A stretch of DNA of 64,000 bases, from the NCBI RefSeq assembly GCF_042662625.1, contig NZ_JBHSXH010000009.1, positions 1-64,000 on the forward strand, in the 5' to 3' direction. Positions 15,780 to 23,749 of the stretch are shown piece after piece (the first letter of the stretch is position 1; every line of letters starts with the position of its first letter). This stretch comes from Halopelagius fulvigenes (lineage in GTDB: Archaea > Halobacteriota > Halobacteria > Halobacteriales > Haloferacaceae). The translations under genes were made by a program, and so were the position numbers. The notes below the pieces were generated by a model that was not told the DNA's origin, did not search any database, and was given only the letters and a program-made list of their open reading frames with translations.

Positions 15780-16811
15780 TTACTCCGCGAACGTGAACAC
15801 CGGCTTGCACGTCTCGGAGTCCAGAAACGCCTCGAACGCGCCCGTCGGGTCGTCCACGGAGTAGGAGTCGTCCACGATGGCCGCCGGGTCTATCGCGCCG
15901 TTGTCCATGAGTCGAAGCGCCTGTTCGAAGTTCCTCCACGTCGAGCCGTACGAGGTGTTAAGGTCCACCTCGCTCCGGACGAGGGGTGTCAAGAAGAGGG
16001 CGCTCTCCTCGCCGGGGAGGCCGACGACGACTATCTGTCCGCCCTTCCGGACGCGTTCGGCGGCCGTCTCGACGCCCGACTTGTGACCAGTCGTGTCGAA
16101 CACCACGTCGAACCCGAGGCCGTCGGTGAACGACTCCGTCTCGGCTTCCAAGTCGGCGTCGTCCAAGTTGAGCGTCGCGATGCCGAGTTCTTCGAGGAGA
16201 GGCAGGCGGTAGTCGGTGTCGCGTCCGAGGCCCGACACGAGGACGTTCGCGCCCAGCGAATCGGCGATACACGCGGTGAGGACGCCTATCGGCCCCGGCC
16301 CCTCGACGAGGACGTTGTCGCCCGGCGTCGTCACCGACCGGTCGAGGACGGCGCGGGCGGCGATACTCGTCGGTTCCGTTATGGCGGCGTGCGCGAGGGG
16401 GACGTCCGCGGGGACGGCGTGGAGGTGCTCCGGGCGAACGGTCACGTACTCGGTGTACGCTCCGTCGCGGTGCATGCCGGTGATGGAGAAGTTCTGGCAG
16501 ACGTTCGGCTGGCCGTTCTTGCACTGAAAGCAGTGGCCGCAGTCGTGAATCGGCTCCTCGACGACTTTCTCTCCGACTTCGAAGTCCTCCACGTCGTCGC
16601 CGACGCCCTCGACGACGCCCGCGTACTCGTGGCCCATGACGCGCGGGATGGGTATCCACTCGTACCCGCCCTCGTAGCGGTAGGCGTGGGCGTCGCTTCC
16701 GCAGAGTCCCGCGGCGTGGACGCGGACGAGGACTTCTTCGGAGTTCGGTACCGGGCGCTCGCGTTGTTGGACCTCGACCGCTTCGGGTCCGGTCTGAACG
16801 ATAGCTTTCAT
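15780..16811 (-). CDS. Zinc-dependent sugar/polyol dehydrogenase (MDR family)
   Basis: 343 aa. Catalytic zinc: Cys in GLCGSDAH near residue 38 and His-Glu in MGHEYAG near 62. Structural zinc loop HDCGHCFQCKNGQPNVC (about 88-104). Rossmann motif VLVEGPGPIGVL near 165. It resembles sorbitol, threonine and galactitol dehydrogenases. In this cluster it could be the first enzyme (sugar to lactone) or the 3-deoxy-2-ketoacid dehydrogenase. An in-frame extension of 14 Arg-rich codons is rejected. TATA-like RC of GTATTATATG at 16868-16877 predicts a leader of about 35 nt. It is divergent from the dehydratase gene. Confidence 0.83.
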   Translation of the reverse strand: MKAIVQTGPEAVEVQQRERPVPNSEEVLVRVHAAGLCGSDAHAYRYEGGYEWIPIPRVMGHEYAGVVEGVGDDVEDFEVGEKVVEEPIHDCGHCFQCKNGQPNVCQNFSITGMHRDGAYTEYVTVRPEHLHAVPADVPLAHAAITEPTSIAARAVLDRSVTTPGDNVLVEGPGPIGVLTACIADSLGANVLVSGLGRDTDYRLPLLEELGIATLNLDDADLEAETESFTDGLGFDVVFDTTGHKSGVETAAERVRKGGQIVVVGLPGEESALFLTPLVRSEVDLNTSYGSTWRNFEQALRLMDNGAIDPAAIVDDSYSVDDPTGAFEAFLDSETCKPVFTFAE

Positions 16812-16865
16812 TGGTAGACGGAACGCTCGTCGGCGGCGGAGCGTTCGAAACATGATTCGGGGCCG

Positions 16866-16936
16866 ACGTATTATATGTTAGGACGAGCCGCCGAGCGGAA
16901 GAGCGCCCGCCGCCGCGGCCGCACAAACATTTATAC
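16866..16936. promoter_or_regulatory. Symmetric divergent promoter, dehydrogenase / dehydratase
   Basis: On the minus strand CTAACATATAATAC (within 16868-16883) and on the plus strand CACAAACATTTATAC (16922-16936) face away from each other. Each lies about 60 bp before its start codon, so both genes should have leaders of about 35 nt. Both words share (T/A)AACATwTAww with the IclR and adh promoters. Confidence 0.55.
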
Positions 16937-16992
16937 TTCCGTTCTCTGTCCATTCGAGCAAGGGCCGAGAGAGTTTCCGGCCAGTAGTATCC

Positions 16993-18198
16993 ATGGAAAT
17001 CACCGACATCTCCGTTACGAAGGTCAGCACCGAGTCGTGGGGCGAGTTCGTCGAGTTCCCACTCGTCACCGTGATGAGTAAGTTCGAGGAGTACAACAAC
17101 GCCGAGGGCGACAACCCGCAGGCCCGCCGCAAGTGGATGGGTCCGGTCGGCGACGTGGTGGTCGAAGTCGAGACGGACGCCGGCATCACGGGCGTCGGGC
17201 ACGGCAACTGGGCGACCGGTGCCATCGCTACCATCGTCGAGGAGACGCTCTCAAAGCTCGTCGTCGGCGAAGACCCGAGACAGAGAGAGCGACTGTGGGA
17301 CATGATGTACCGCGCGACCATCCCGTTCGGGCGGAAGGGCGCGGCGATAGAGGCCATCAGCGCAGTAGATTTAGCGCTATGGGACATTGTCGGTAAGGAG
17401 GCGGACAAGCCCGTCTACGAGTTGCTCGGCGGGCCGGTGCAGGACGAAATTCCCGCGTACGCGAGCAACCTCCACCCTGTCGACCTCGACACGCTCGAAC
17501 GGGAAGCGCTGGAGTACGCCGAAGAGGGCTTCGACGCAATGAAGCTGCGGTTCCAGCACGGCCCCGAGGCTGGCCGGGAGGGAATGAAGAAGAACGAGGA
17601 GATAGTGAAGACGGTGCGTGACGCCGTCGGCCACGATATCGCGATAGCGGGCGACGCGTACATGGGGTGGACGGTCCGCTACGCGAAGAAGATGCTCGGG
17701 CGGTTGGAGAAGTACGACATGGAGTGGGTTGAAGAGCCCGTCATCCCCGACGACTTAGACGGCTACGCGGAAGTCCGCGCGTCGTCGGACGTGCCCATCT
17801 CGGGCGGCGAACACGAGTTCACCCGCTGGGGGTACAAGGAAATGCTGGAGAAGGAGGCGGTCGACATCCTCCAACCCGACGTCCACCGCATGGGTGGGTT
17901 GACCGAACTGCTGCGCGTCGACGCGATGGCGAGTGCGCGCGACGTGCCGATAATCCCGCACTCGGGGACGAACCCGCACCTGCACTTCATCGCCGCCTCC
18001 GCGAACTCCCCGATGGCGGAGTACTTCCCCATCCCCGAGTGGTACAAGGAGCAACAGGGAGAGAAAGAATCGACGTACGCCGACGCCATCTACCAGCATC
18101 CGCCGAACGCAGAGGGCGGGGTTATCCCGCTGCCGGAGGGGGTCGGTCTGAGCGCGGAACTCAACCGCGAAGCGCTCGAGCACTTCGCCGTGGAGTGA
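16993..18198 (+). CDS. L-rhamnonate dehydratase-like enzyme (enolase superfamily)
   Basis: 401 aa. Mandelate-racemase/muconate-lactonizing fold: the N-terminal cap has VMSKFEEYNN, matching MSKYRDYE of bacterial rhamnonate dehydratase (recalled). The barrel metal ligands are visible as GDAYMGW (Asp), WVEEPV (Glu) and SGGEHEFTR (Glu), with QPDVHRMGG and IPHSG supplying the Asp-His dyad. The C-terminus GVGLSAELNRE also matches that subgroup. It would dehydrate a 6-deoxyaldonate to a 2-keto-3-deoxy acid. The stop is 2 bp before the luciferase-like gene, so they form an operon. Substrate could be L-rhamnonate or a stereoisomer such as L-fuconate. Confidence 0.85.
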   Translation: MEITDISVTKVSTESWGEFVEFPLVTVMSKFEEYNNAEGDNPQARRKWMGPVGDVVVEVETDAGITGVGHGNWATGAIATIVEETLSKLVVGEDPRQRERLWDMMYRATIPFGRKGAAIEAISAVDLALWDIVGKEADKPVYELLGGPVQDEIPAYASNLHPVDLDTLEREALEYAEEGFDAMKLRFQHGPEAGREGMKKNEEIVKTVRDAVGHDIAIAGDAYMGWTVRYAKKMLGRLEKYDMEWVEEPVIPDDLDGYAEVRASSDVPISGGEHEFTRWGYKEMLEKEAVDILQPDVHRMGGLTELLRVDAMASARDVPIIPHSGTNPHLHFIAASANSPMAEYFPIPEWYKEQQGEKESTYADAIYQHPPNAEGGVIPLPEGVGLSAELNREALEHFAVE

Positions 18199-18200
18199 CC

Positions 18201-19229
18201 ATGTCGGACATCAGCTTCGAGTACAACGTGCCGGTGTTCGCGGGCGCGCCGGAGTCGGGAACCGACCCCGTCCACCGCGACACGCCGTCCTACGAGACGC
18301 TCGATTGGGAGACGACGAAGATGGGCGTGGAGACGGCGGAGGAACTCGGCTTCGACGCGGCGTGGGCCCCGGACCACCTGATGCTCGGCCGCGACCACGC
18401 CGAGTACGAGTGTTGGACGCTCCTGAGCGCGATTGCGGGCTTCACCGACGACATCAACGTCGGTTCGCTCGTCCTCTGTAACGACTACCGGAACCCCGCC
18501 TTGGTGGCGAAGATGGCCGCCACGCTCGACGTGATAAGCGGCGGGCGACTCGAACTCGGACTCGGCGCGGGGTGGCACGAACCCGAGTACGACGCCTACG
18601 GGTGGGAGTACCGCGGCGGGTTCGAGCGACTGATGCGGTTGGACGAGTCCATCCGCCTGATGAAGCGGATGTGGGACGCCGGAAGCGACGGCGCGAGTTT
18701 CGACGGCGACCACTACCACATCGAGGACGCGTACTGCTCTCCGTCGCCGGTGCAGGATCCCCACCCGCCGATACTCGTCGGCGGACAGGGCGAGGACGTG
18801 ACGCTCAAGTTGGTCGCCAAGCACGCCGACGTGTGGAACACGGACGTGTTCAACGGCGACGTGGAGACGTTGGAGCACAAGATAAGCGTCATCGAGGACC
18901 ACTGCGAGACGGTCGGCAGGGACCCCGACGACATCATCTACTCGTGGGACGGCCACGTCATCTGCACCCGCGACGAGGAGAAACTCGACCGTCTCCTCGA
19001 CCTGATGCTCCCCATCCAGTTCGAAGAGGAGTATCAGGACCAAGCGAACATCGAGACGGAGGCGGACGCCCGCGAGTTCTTCGTCATGGGCACCCCCGAG
19101 GAGTGCGCCGAGGCCATCGAACGGCGCATCGACGCCGGCGTGACGAAGTTCCAAGGTTGGTTCGTGGACTTCCCGGACACCGACGGGATGGAACTGTTCG
19201 CCGACGAAGTGATTCCGCAGTTCGACTGA
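18201..19229 (+). CDS. LLM-class (luciferase-like, F420- or flavin-dependent) oxidoreductase
   Basis: 342 aa. TIM-barrel of the bacterial-luciferase superfamily: LGFDAAWAPDHLML near residue 48 and the signature RNPALVAKMAATLDVISGGRLELGLGAGW (about 95-123, quoted here only as a position guide) are clear. Haloarchaeal members mostly use coenzyme F420. The start ATG is 2 bp after the dehydratase stop, so it is the second gene of that operon, an unusual partner for a sugar-acid dehydratase. It might carry out a redox step on the keto-deoxy acid or a side product. An in-frame extension overlapping the dehydratase is rejected. Confidence 0.83.
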   Translation: MSDISFEYNVPVFAGAPESGTDPVHRDTPSYETLDWETTKMGVETAEELGFDAAWAPDHLMLGRDHAEYECWTLLSAIAGFTDDINVGSLVLCNDYRNPALVAKMAATLDVISGGRLELGLGAGWHEPEYDAYGWEYRGGFERLMRLDESIRLMKRMWDAGSDGASFDGDHYHIEDAYCSPSPVQDPHPPILVGGQGEDVTLKLVAKHADVWNTDVFNGDVETLEHKISVIEDHCETVGRDPDDIIYSWDGHVICTRDEEKLDRLLDLMLPIQFEEEYQDQANIETEADAREFFVMGTPEECAEAIERRIDAGVTKFQGWFVDFPDTDGMELFADEVIPQFD

Positions 19230-19587
19230 GGCGAGGGTACGGACGGGTTCCGCAGAACCCGTCGAACGGCCGAGGTTAATCTAACTTATTTCGTTTTTGA
19301 CGTGGAGAATATTACGAGTTTAGTATATGTGAAATATGGTGATAAAACGGAGTATCCTACGCATGGACCGAACTGAGGTCCAGATATTCTCGGACGGAGA
19401 CGAACCGAAGGCTGATGCTAGAGTGTTCGCTTATCTGCGCTATCTGGCCCTCGTAATGGATACATTCCGGTGAACCGTTCCTCTCTACCTCAAGCCGGAC
19501 GAATCCGACGCTCTCCCACGAGACGGAAAAAATTGGACTATTGACGGAGGCGGAACGCGGTTCGAGAGCGGGTTCGGGCCGGTTCGA
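19230..19587. other. Convergent intergenic region with terminators
   Basis: The AT-rich stretch 19277-19350 includes TTATTTCGTTTTTG, a plausible plus-strand T-rich terminator for the luciferase-like gene. On the minus strand a run of six T (complement of 19527-19532) lies 55 bp beyond the quinone oxidoreductase stop. No coding sequence is convincing. Confidence 0.45.
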
Positions 19588-20601
19588 TCAGGGGGTGACG
19601 AGTATCTTCCCGACGCTCTCGCGGTCCCGCATCGCGGCGAAGGCGTCGTCGGTCGCCTCCAGCGGGTACGTCTCGTCTATCTCCGGGGAGAGTTCGCCGT
19701 CGGCGACGAGTTCGACCAACCGCTCCAAGTCGGTCTGCGTGCCCATCGTACTCCCGACGATGCGCTTCTGTCCGAGGAACAGATCGGGGACGTCTATCTC
19801 CGAGGTGCCGCCCGCGGTGCGCCCGCAGACGACCATCGTGCCGGCGCGGCGGAGCACGTCCAACCCGAGTCCGGTGTAGGGGCCGCCGAGGTGGTTCATC
19901 ACCGCGTCCGGGCGGCCGATTTCCGTCACCGCCTCGCGGAGTTCGTCGGGGTCGGTCCCCTCGACGGCGTGGTCGAGTCCCAGTTCGTCGAGGCGGTCGA
20001 GTTTCGACGCCGAGGAGGAGGTGCCGATAGTCCGCGCCCCGAGAACGTCCGCGAGTTGGACGCTGGCGACGCCGACGCCGCCGGTCGCGCCGGGGACGAA
20101 CACGAGGTCCGCGGGCGAGACGTCCGCCCGGCGGAGCATGTGGTAGGCGGTCACGTACGCCGTCGGGAGGGCCGCCGCCTCCGCCGCGGAGACCGACTCC
20201 GGGAGCGGAATCAGGCGGTCGGCGTCGACGCGCGCCGCCTCCGCGAGGCCGCCGTGGTACAGCGAGAAGTTCTCGCAGCGGTTCTCCGGCCCCTCTCGGC
20301 AGAACCGGCAGACGCCGCAGGTCTCGTTCGGGCAGAGGACGACGCGGTCCCCCGCCTCGACGCCGGTCACGCCCTCGCCCACCTCGTCTACGACGCCGGC
20401 GACGTCCAGTCCGCTGACGAACGGCAGGTCGTCGGCATCGACCATCGCGGAGTCGCCCTCCAGTATCCAGAGGTCGTGTCGGTTGATGGAACAGGCCTCC
20501 ACGTCCACGACGGCCTCCCCCGGTTCGGGGTCCGGCGTCGGTCGGTCGGTGAGGGTCACTCCGTTCGGTCCGGTGAGTTCGCCGAACGCTGCAACGCGCA
20601 T
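19588..20601 (-). CDS. Zinc-containing quinone oxidoreductase-like dehydrogenase (MDR family)
   Basis: 337 aa. The GroES-like half has SINRHDLWILEG and the metal loop LCPNETCGVCRFCREGPENRC with four cysteines; the Rossmann half has VFVPGATGGVGVASVQLADVLGA. This mix of a structural-zinc loop and a quinone-reductase nucleotide motif is typical of archaeal MDR enzymes. No first-shell catalytic Cys is seen at the usual alcohol-dehydrogenase position. ATG 20601 is chosen over an in-frame codon 9 upstream. A truncated, decayed copy of its 5' end and promoter lies at 24637-24892. Confidence 0.83.
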   Translation of the reverse strand: MRVAAFGELTGPNGVTLTDRPTPDPEPGEAVVDVEACSINRHDLWILEGDSAMVDADDLPFVSGLDVAGVVDEVGEGVTGVEAGDRVVLCPNETCGVCRFCREGPENRCENFSLYHGGLAEAARVDADRLIPLPESVSAAEAAALPTAYVTAYHMLRRADVSPADLVFVPGATGGVGVASVQLADVLGARTIGTSSSASKLDRLDELGLDHAVEGTDPDELREAVTEIGRPDAVMNHLGGPYTGLGLDVLRRAGTMVVCGRTAGGTSEIDVPDLFLGQKRIVGSTMGTQTDLERLVELVADGELSPEIDETYPLEATDDAFAAMRDRESVGKILVTP

Positions 20602-20925
20602 GAGTACACGCACCGGTCGCAGGCCCATAACCGTGGGTGACGGCTCTACAGTCGGCGCTCAGTCGCCGCCGTCTCCGTTCCTGCGCCGGTCGCGACCCCC
20701 GTCGGGCGGCGTCTCGGTCGGATCGCCGGCCCGAATCGCCGTCCGGAGTCAGACCTCGGCGATGTTGCCCGCGTGCTCGGCCGTCCGGCGTGGCGGGAGC
20801 GTCACGGCGGCCGACTGCCGGGGTTCGACGCCGCCCTCGACGACATCGAACCGCCCGTCTCGTGGGGCGACGCGCGAACGGTGCTCGAACGGTACCGTCC
20901 GGAGGGCGAGGGCGCGTACCCGGGC
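20602..20925 (+). other. Intergenic region with a possible coding remnant
   Basis: 324 bp. From 20642 a plus-strand frame stays open without a good start, and between 20755 and 20940 it reads like real protein (VARVLGRPAWRERHGG, then FDAALDDIEPPVSWGDARTV). It then runs into the opposite-strand HTH gene. It may be the stump of a lost gene, but I recognise no family. Confidence 0.25.
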
Positions 20926-21795
20926 CTACTGCCGTTCGTACGCGACGACGTTCGCGGACTCGTCGAGCGTCAGTTTCAGCGCTCCGTCGTCGATGCGAAC
21001 GGTGAGCTCCAGTTCGAGGGGGTCTTCGCTCGTGATCGTCGTCTCGGGGTCCAGAAGCGGTAGTAGCTCCCACGGGTACATCTCCCGCGGGTCGATCCCG
21101 GAGTCGAACAGGAACGACGTCACCGCGGGGTGGTCCATGACGACCGCGCCCGCGTTCAGGTGCGTCCGATCTCCGCACGCCCGGCACTCGAACTTGACGT
21201 CGAGCGCCGAGCGATACGCGACGGACTCCTCGTCCGAGAGGACGGTGAGCGTCGAATCCACGCGGCCGTGGCAGAGCTTACAGAACCCCCGACTCAGCCG
21301 GTGTGCGAGCGTCAGAACGTGCCTCCCGAACACCCGAGGAAGGTCCTCGCGGGGCGTGTTGGCGACGGTCACCGGAGGGACCGGCATCTTCGTTATCAGG
21401 TTCTCACACGCCGCGCAGGCGACGACGACGTCGCCCCCCTCGTACCGAGCGGTCAGCTCTTCGCCGCAGAACATGCACTCGCCCGCCGGAACGGAGTCGA
21501 CTTCGATGTCTTCGGTCGAAAAGTGCCCTGAGACGGCCGCGCCGATGGTCTGTCTCCCCGTGTGCGTGAGTACGTACCCCCTCTCCGTCTTCCGAACGAA
21601 CTCCGGGACGAGTACGCTCAGGTGGTAGTTGAACTGCCCCGAATCGCGGACGCCGACCCGCGACTGAAGTTCCGTGAACGAGAGCGGTTCGTCGTACTGG
21701 TCCCACAGTTCCCGGAGAATCGCGATTCGGAGCTCGTTGGCGACGGACCCGAACAGGTCGTCGAGTTCCGAGGCGGATATTCCGTCGACCGGCAC
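20926..21795 (-). CDS. ArsR-like winged-helix protein with a haloarchaeal zinc-binding C-terminal domain
   Basis: 289 aa, GTG start. The N-terminal winged helix (residues about 8-85) reads LFGSVANELRIAILRELW then SFTELQSRVGVRDSGQFNYHLSVL. The C-terminal part carries three CxxC pairs, MFCGEE/CAACE, FCKLCHG and ECRACGD, so it likely binds two zinc ions and may sense a ligand or redox state. A TAATGTAAAT-like box about 27 bp upstream fits a leaderless GTG. It stands alone. An imperfect copy of its promoter word TATTCCG recurs in the palindrome at 21897-21911, upstream of the cytochrome b gene. Confidence 0.85.
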   Translation of the reverse strand: MPVDGISASELDDLFGSVANELRIAILRELWDQYDEPLSFTELQSRVGVRDSGQFNYHLSVLVPEFVRKTERGYVLTHTGRQTIGAAVSGHFSTEDIEVDSVPAGECMFCGEELTARYEGGDVVVACAACENLITKMPVPPVTVANTPREDLPRVFGRHVLTLAHRLSRGFCKLCHGRVDSTLTVLSDEESVAYRSALDVKFECRACGDRTHLNAGAVVMDHPAVTSFLFDSGIDPREMYPWELLPLLDPETTITSEDPLELELTVRIDDGALKLTLDESANVVAYERQ

Positions 21796-22152
21796 GACGC
21801 GAAGTGGTCGCTCGATTTACATTAGTATTCCGTATATCGCACCGACTCGACGGCCGAAACCGGTCCGCCGTTCGGTACCCCCAGACGCTCGACCGCGAAT
21901 ATGTAATATTCCGAACAGAAAAATTTCCCTGCGAACGCTTACATTTCACCCCACCGTCATGTCGAGTATGCCCGAATCCCCCGATAGACGCCCCGTGCCC
22001 TCCACCAATCGGGCGACGAGCGAATCGAGGAGTCGCGGAAGGCGCTCTCCGGGTCCCGCCTCCCGGACCGTCCGCCGCGGACGAACCGCGCGTCGAGGCT
22101 CCCACCTGAGGGTGGCGAACTCGTTCGCTCCGACCGCGACTCTCGAACGAGT
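21796..22152. promoter_or_regulatory. Divergent intergenic region with a GAATAT palindrome
   Basis: 357 bp between the HTH gene and the cytochrome b gene. GAATAT-gta-ATATTC (21897-21911) is a perfect 6-bp dyad, and TAGTATTCCG near 21823-21832 lies in the HTH promoter. The two may be sites for the same regulator. The GC-rich part 21958-22152 has open frames on both strands but nothing I recognise. Confidence 0.4.
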
Positions 22153-22914
22153 ATGACCGACGACACCCCCGAGGAAGACGCGCGCACCGACGGGACGGGC
22201 GTCGTCGCGCCCGACGGAGAGACGCCGACGTGGCGGGAGCGCAAACAGCGCTCGCAGGGCCTCCCGCGACTCACGTACGAGTACTTCGAGCGCTCTCGCC
22301 GCGAGGACGAGGATCTGCGGCGGGAGTCCGACTACGTCGAACGCGACGTGTTGGGTTTTCCGACGTGGCCCCACGAGATACTCCGCAACCTCTCTATCGC
22401 GTGTTTCTTCGTCGGAATCATCCTGTTTCTGGCGGCGACGCTCCCGCCGCACATCGGCGCGCCGGCGAACCCCAGTTCCACGCCGGCCATCATCCTACCG
22501 GACTGGTACCTCTACTGGTCGTTCGGCCTGTTGAAGCTCGGTCCGCTGAACCCCGAAATGGCGGTCCTCGGCGGGCAGAAGCTGATGGGCGACCGGATGT
22601 ACGGCGTCCTCGCGAACATCGTCGTCGTCGGCGCCATCGCCATCGTCCCCTTCCTGAACAAGGGAAGTGCGCGACGGCCGGTCGAGCAACCGTTCTGGGC
22701 GGCCGTCGGGGTCGGCGGCGTCACCTTCGCGTTGACTCTCAGCATCTACTCCGCGAAGAACCTCGTGCCGATGAACGTGGACCTACTGTTCGATATGACG
22801 TTCATCCTGCCGCCCGTCGCGGCCCTCGTCGCGTACCCGGTGCTGAAGGCGATGCGCGAAGGCTACATGTACGGCCTCAACAAGCGCTACTACCGCCTCC
22901 GCCCGCCGAAGTGA
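22153..22914 (+). CDS. Cytochrome b C-terminal-domain protein (PetD / subunit IV type)
   Basis: 253 aa. After a charged N-terminal tail of about 70 residues come membrane helices starting near FLAATLPPH and the Qo-site motif PDWY (ILPDWYLYWSFG, near residue 117), with three more helices up to residue 240. This is the quinol-oxidising half of a split cytochrome b. The heme-binding N-terminal half (PetB) and a membrane Rieske protein, which should be next to it, are absent upstream and downstream. It is followed by a hairpin and by a broken halocyanin gene, a possible electron acceptor. Confidence 0.82.
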   Translation: MTDDTPEEDARTDGTGVVAPDGETPTWRERKQRSQGLPRLTYEYFERSRREDEDLRRESDYVERDVLGFPTWPHEILRNLSIACFFVGIILFLAATLPPHIGAPANPSSTPAIILPDWYLYWSFGLLKLGPLNPEMAVLGGQKLMGDRMYGVLANIVVVGAIAIVPFLNKGSARRPVEQPFWAAVGVGGVTFALTLSIYSAKNLVPMNVDLLFDMTFILPPVAALVAYPVLKAMREGYMYGLNKRYYRLRPPK

Positions 22915-22950
22915 CCCCTCTCGTGACCGGAGGACGGGATGGGATGTCAT

Positions 22951-22973
22951 GAAGAGCCTTCGATTGGCTCTTC
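22951..22973 (+). terminator. Perfect 8-bp hairpin after the cytochrome b gene
   Basis: GAAGAGCC (22951-22958) and GGCTCTTC (22966-22973) form a perfect stem around TTCGATT. It lies 37 bp after the stop, with no T-run behind it. It could be a transcription stop or the edge of the lower-GC block that follows. Confidence 0.45.
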
Positions 22974-23076
22974 GACTACCAGAGCCTGGATTCCCCAGTA
23001 ACGAAGGAGCCTGGTACTCCAGAACATATCACACCGCTGAGGGTATGTGCGTGCAACCCCCACTACGAGTAATTGA

Positions 23077-23683
23077 ATGAGAACTGGACGAACACACCCG
23101 AACCGACGAACGATCCTCCGGCTAGCGAGTGGGATGCTGAGTGTCGCTGGCTGTCTCGGTGCCGCCACTAGCGGTTCCGATCCTCACGAAAGTAGCTCGA
23201 CGTCAGACCACGACCACACACACGAGGAGGATACTCGTCTCGAGGGGCCGGTCGCTCACGCAGACGTCGCGATGCGGTCCAACGATGCTGGACACCACTT
23301 CGGTCCGTCCATCGTCTGGATAGAACAAGGCGGGACCGTCACCTGGACGAACGAGAGCGGCGCCCACACGGCGACAGCCTACCACCCCGACGTTGACAAA
23401 CCGCTACGGATCCCAGAAAGGCGCATCGCCCTGGGACAGCGGTATGTTCAGCGAGCCCGGGAAGACGTTCGAGCGCTCTTTCGAGGACGGGGGAGTCTAT
23501 GACTACTTCTGCACCCCGCACGAATACCGAGCGATGGTCGGAAGGGTTATCGTCGGCGAACCGAGCGTAGATACGCAGCCAGCGCTCGCACCACCACAGA
23601 ACGGTCTCCCCGAAGAAGCGCAGACGTTGCTCTCTCAACTCAATGCACGAACGAAGGACGCCTTGAAGCAACTCGATGAATAG
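23077..23683 (+). pseudogene. Halocyanin (blue-copper lipoprotein), frameshifted
   Basis: The first frame (from ATG 23077) has a signal NRRTILRLASG...SVAGC with lipobox, then the plastocyanin strands ending HTATAYHPDVDKPLRIPE. The fold then continues in the +1-shifted frame as GASPWDSGMFSEPGKTF and the copper loop YFCTPHEYRAMVG, with Cys, His and Met ligands, ending at 23683. One extra A in the GAAAGG run near 23415-23421 explains the break; removing it gives PEGASPWD. So the gene is either a recent pseudogene or carries a sequencing error. Intact, it would be a membrane-tethered electron carrier next to cytochrome b. Confidence 0.8.
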
Positions 23684-23749
23684 TACCCGCCCCTCGGCTA
23701 GTATCCAACCGTCTGCGAGTAGTACCCGACCGAACCATTTCCAGAGTAC

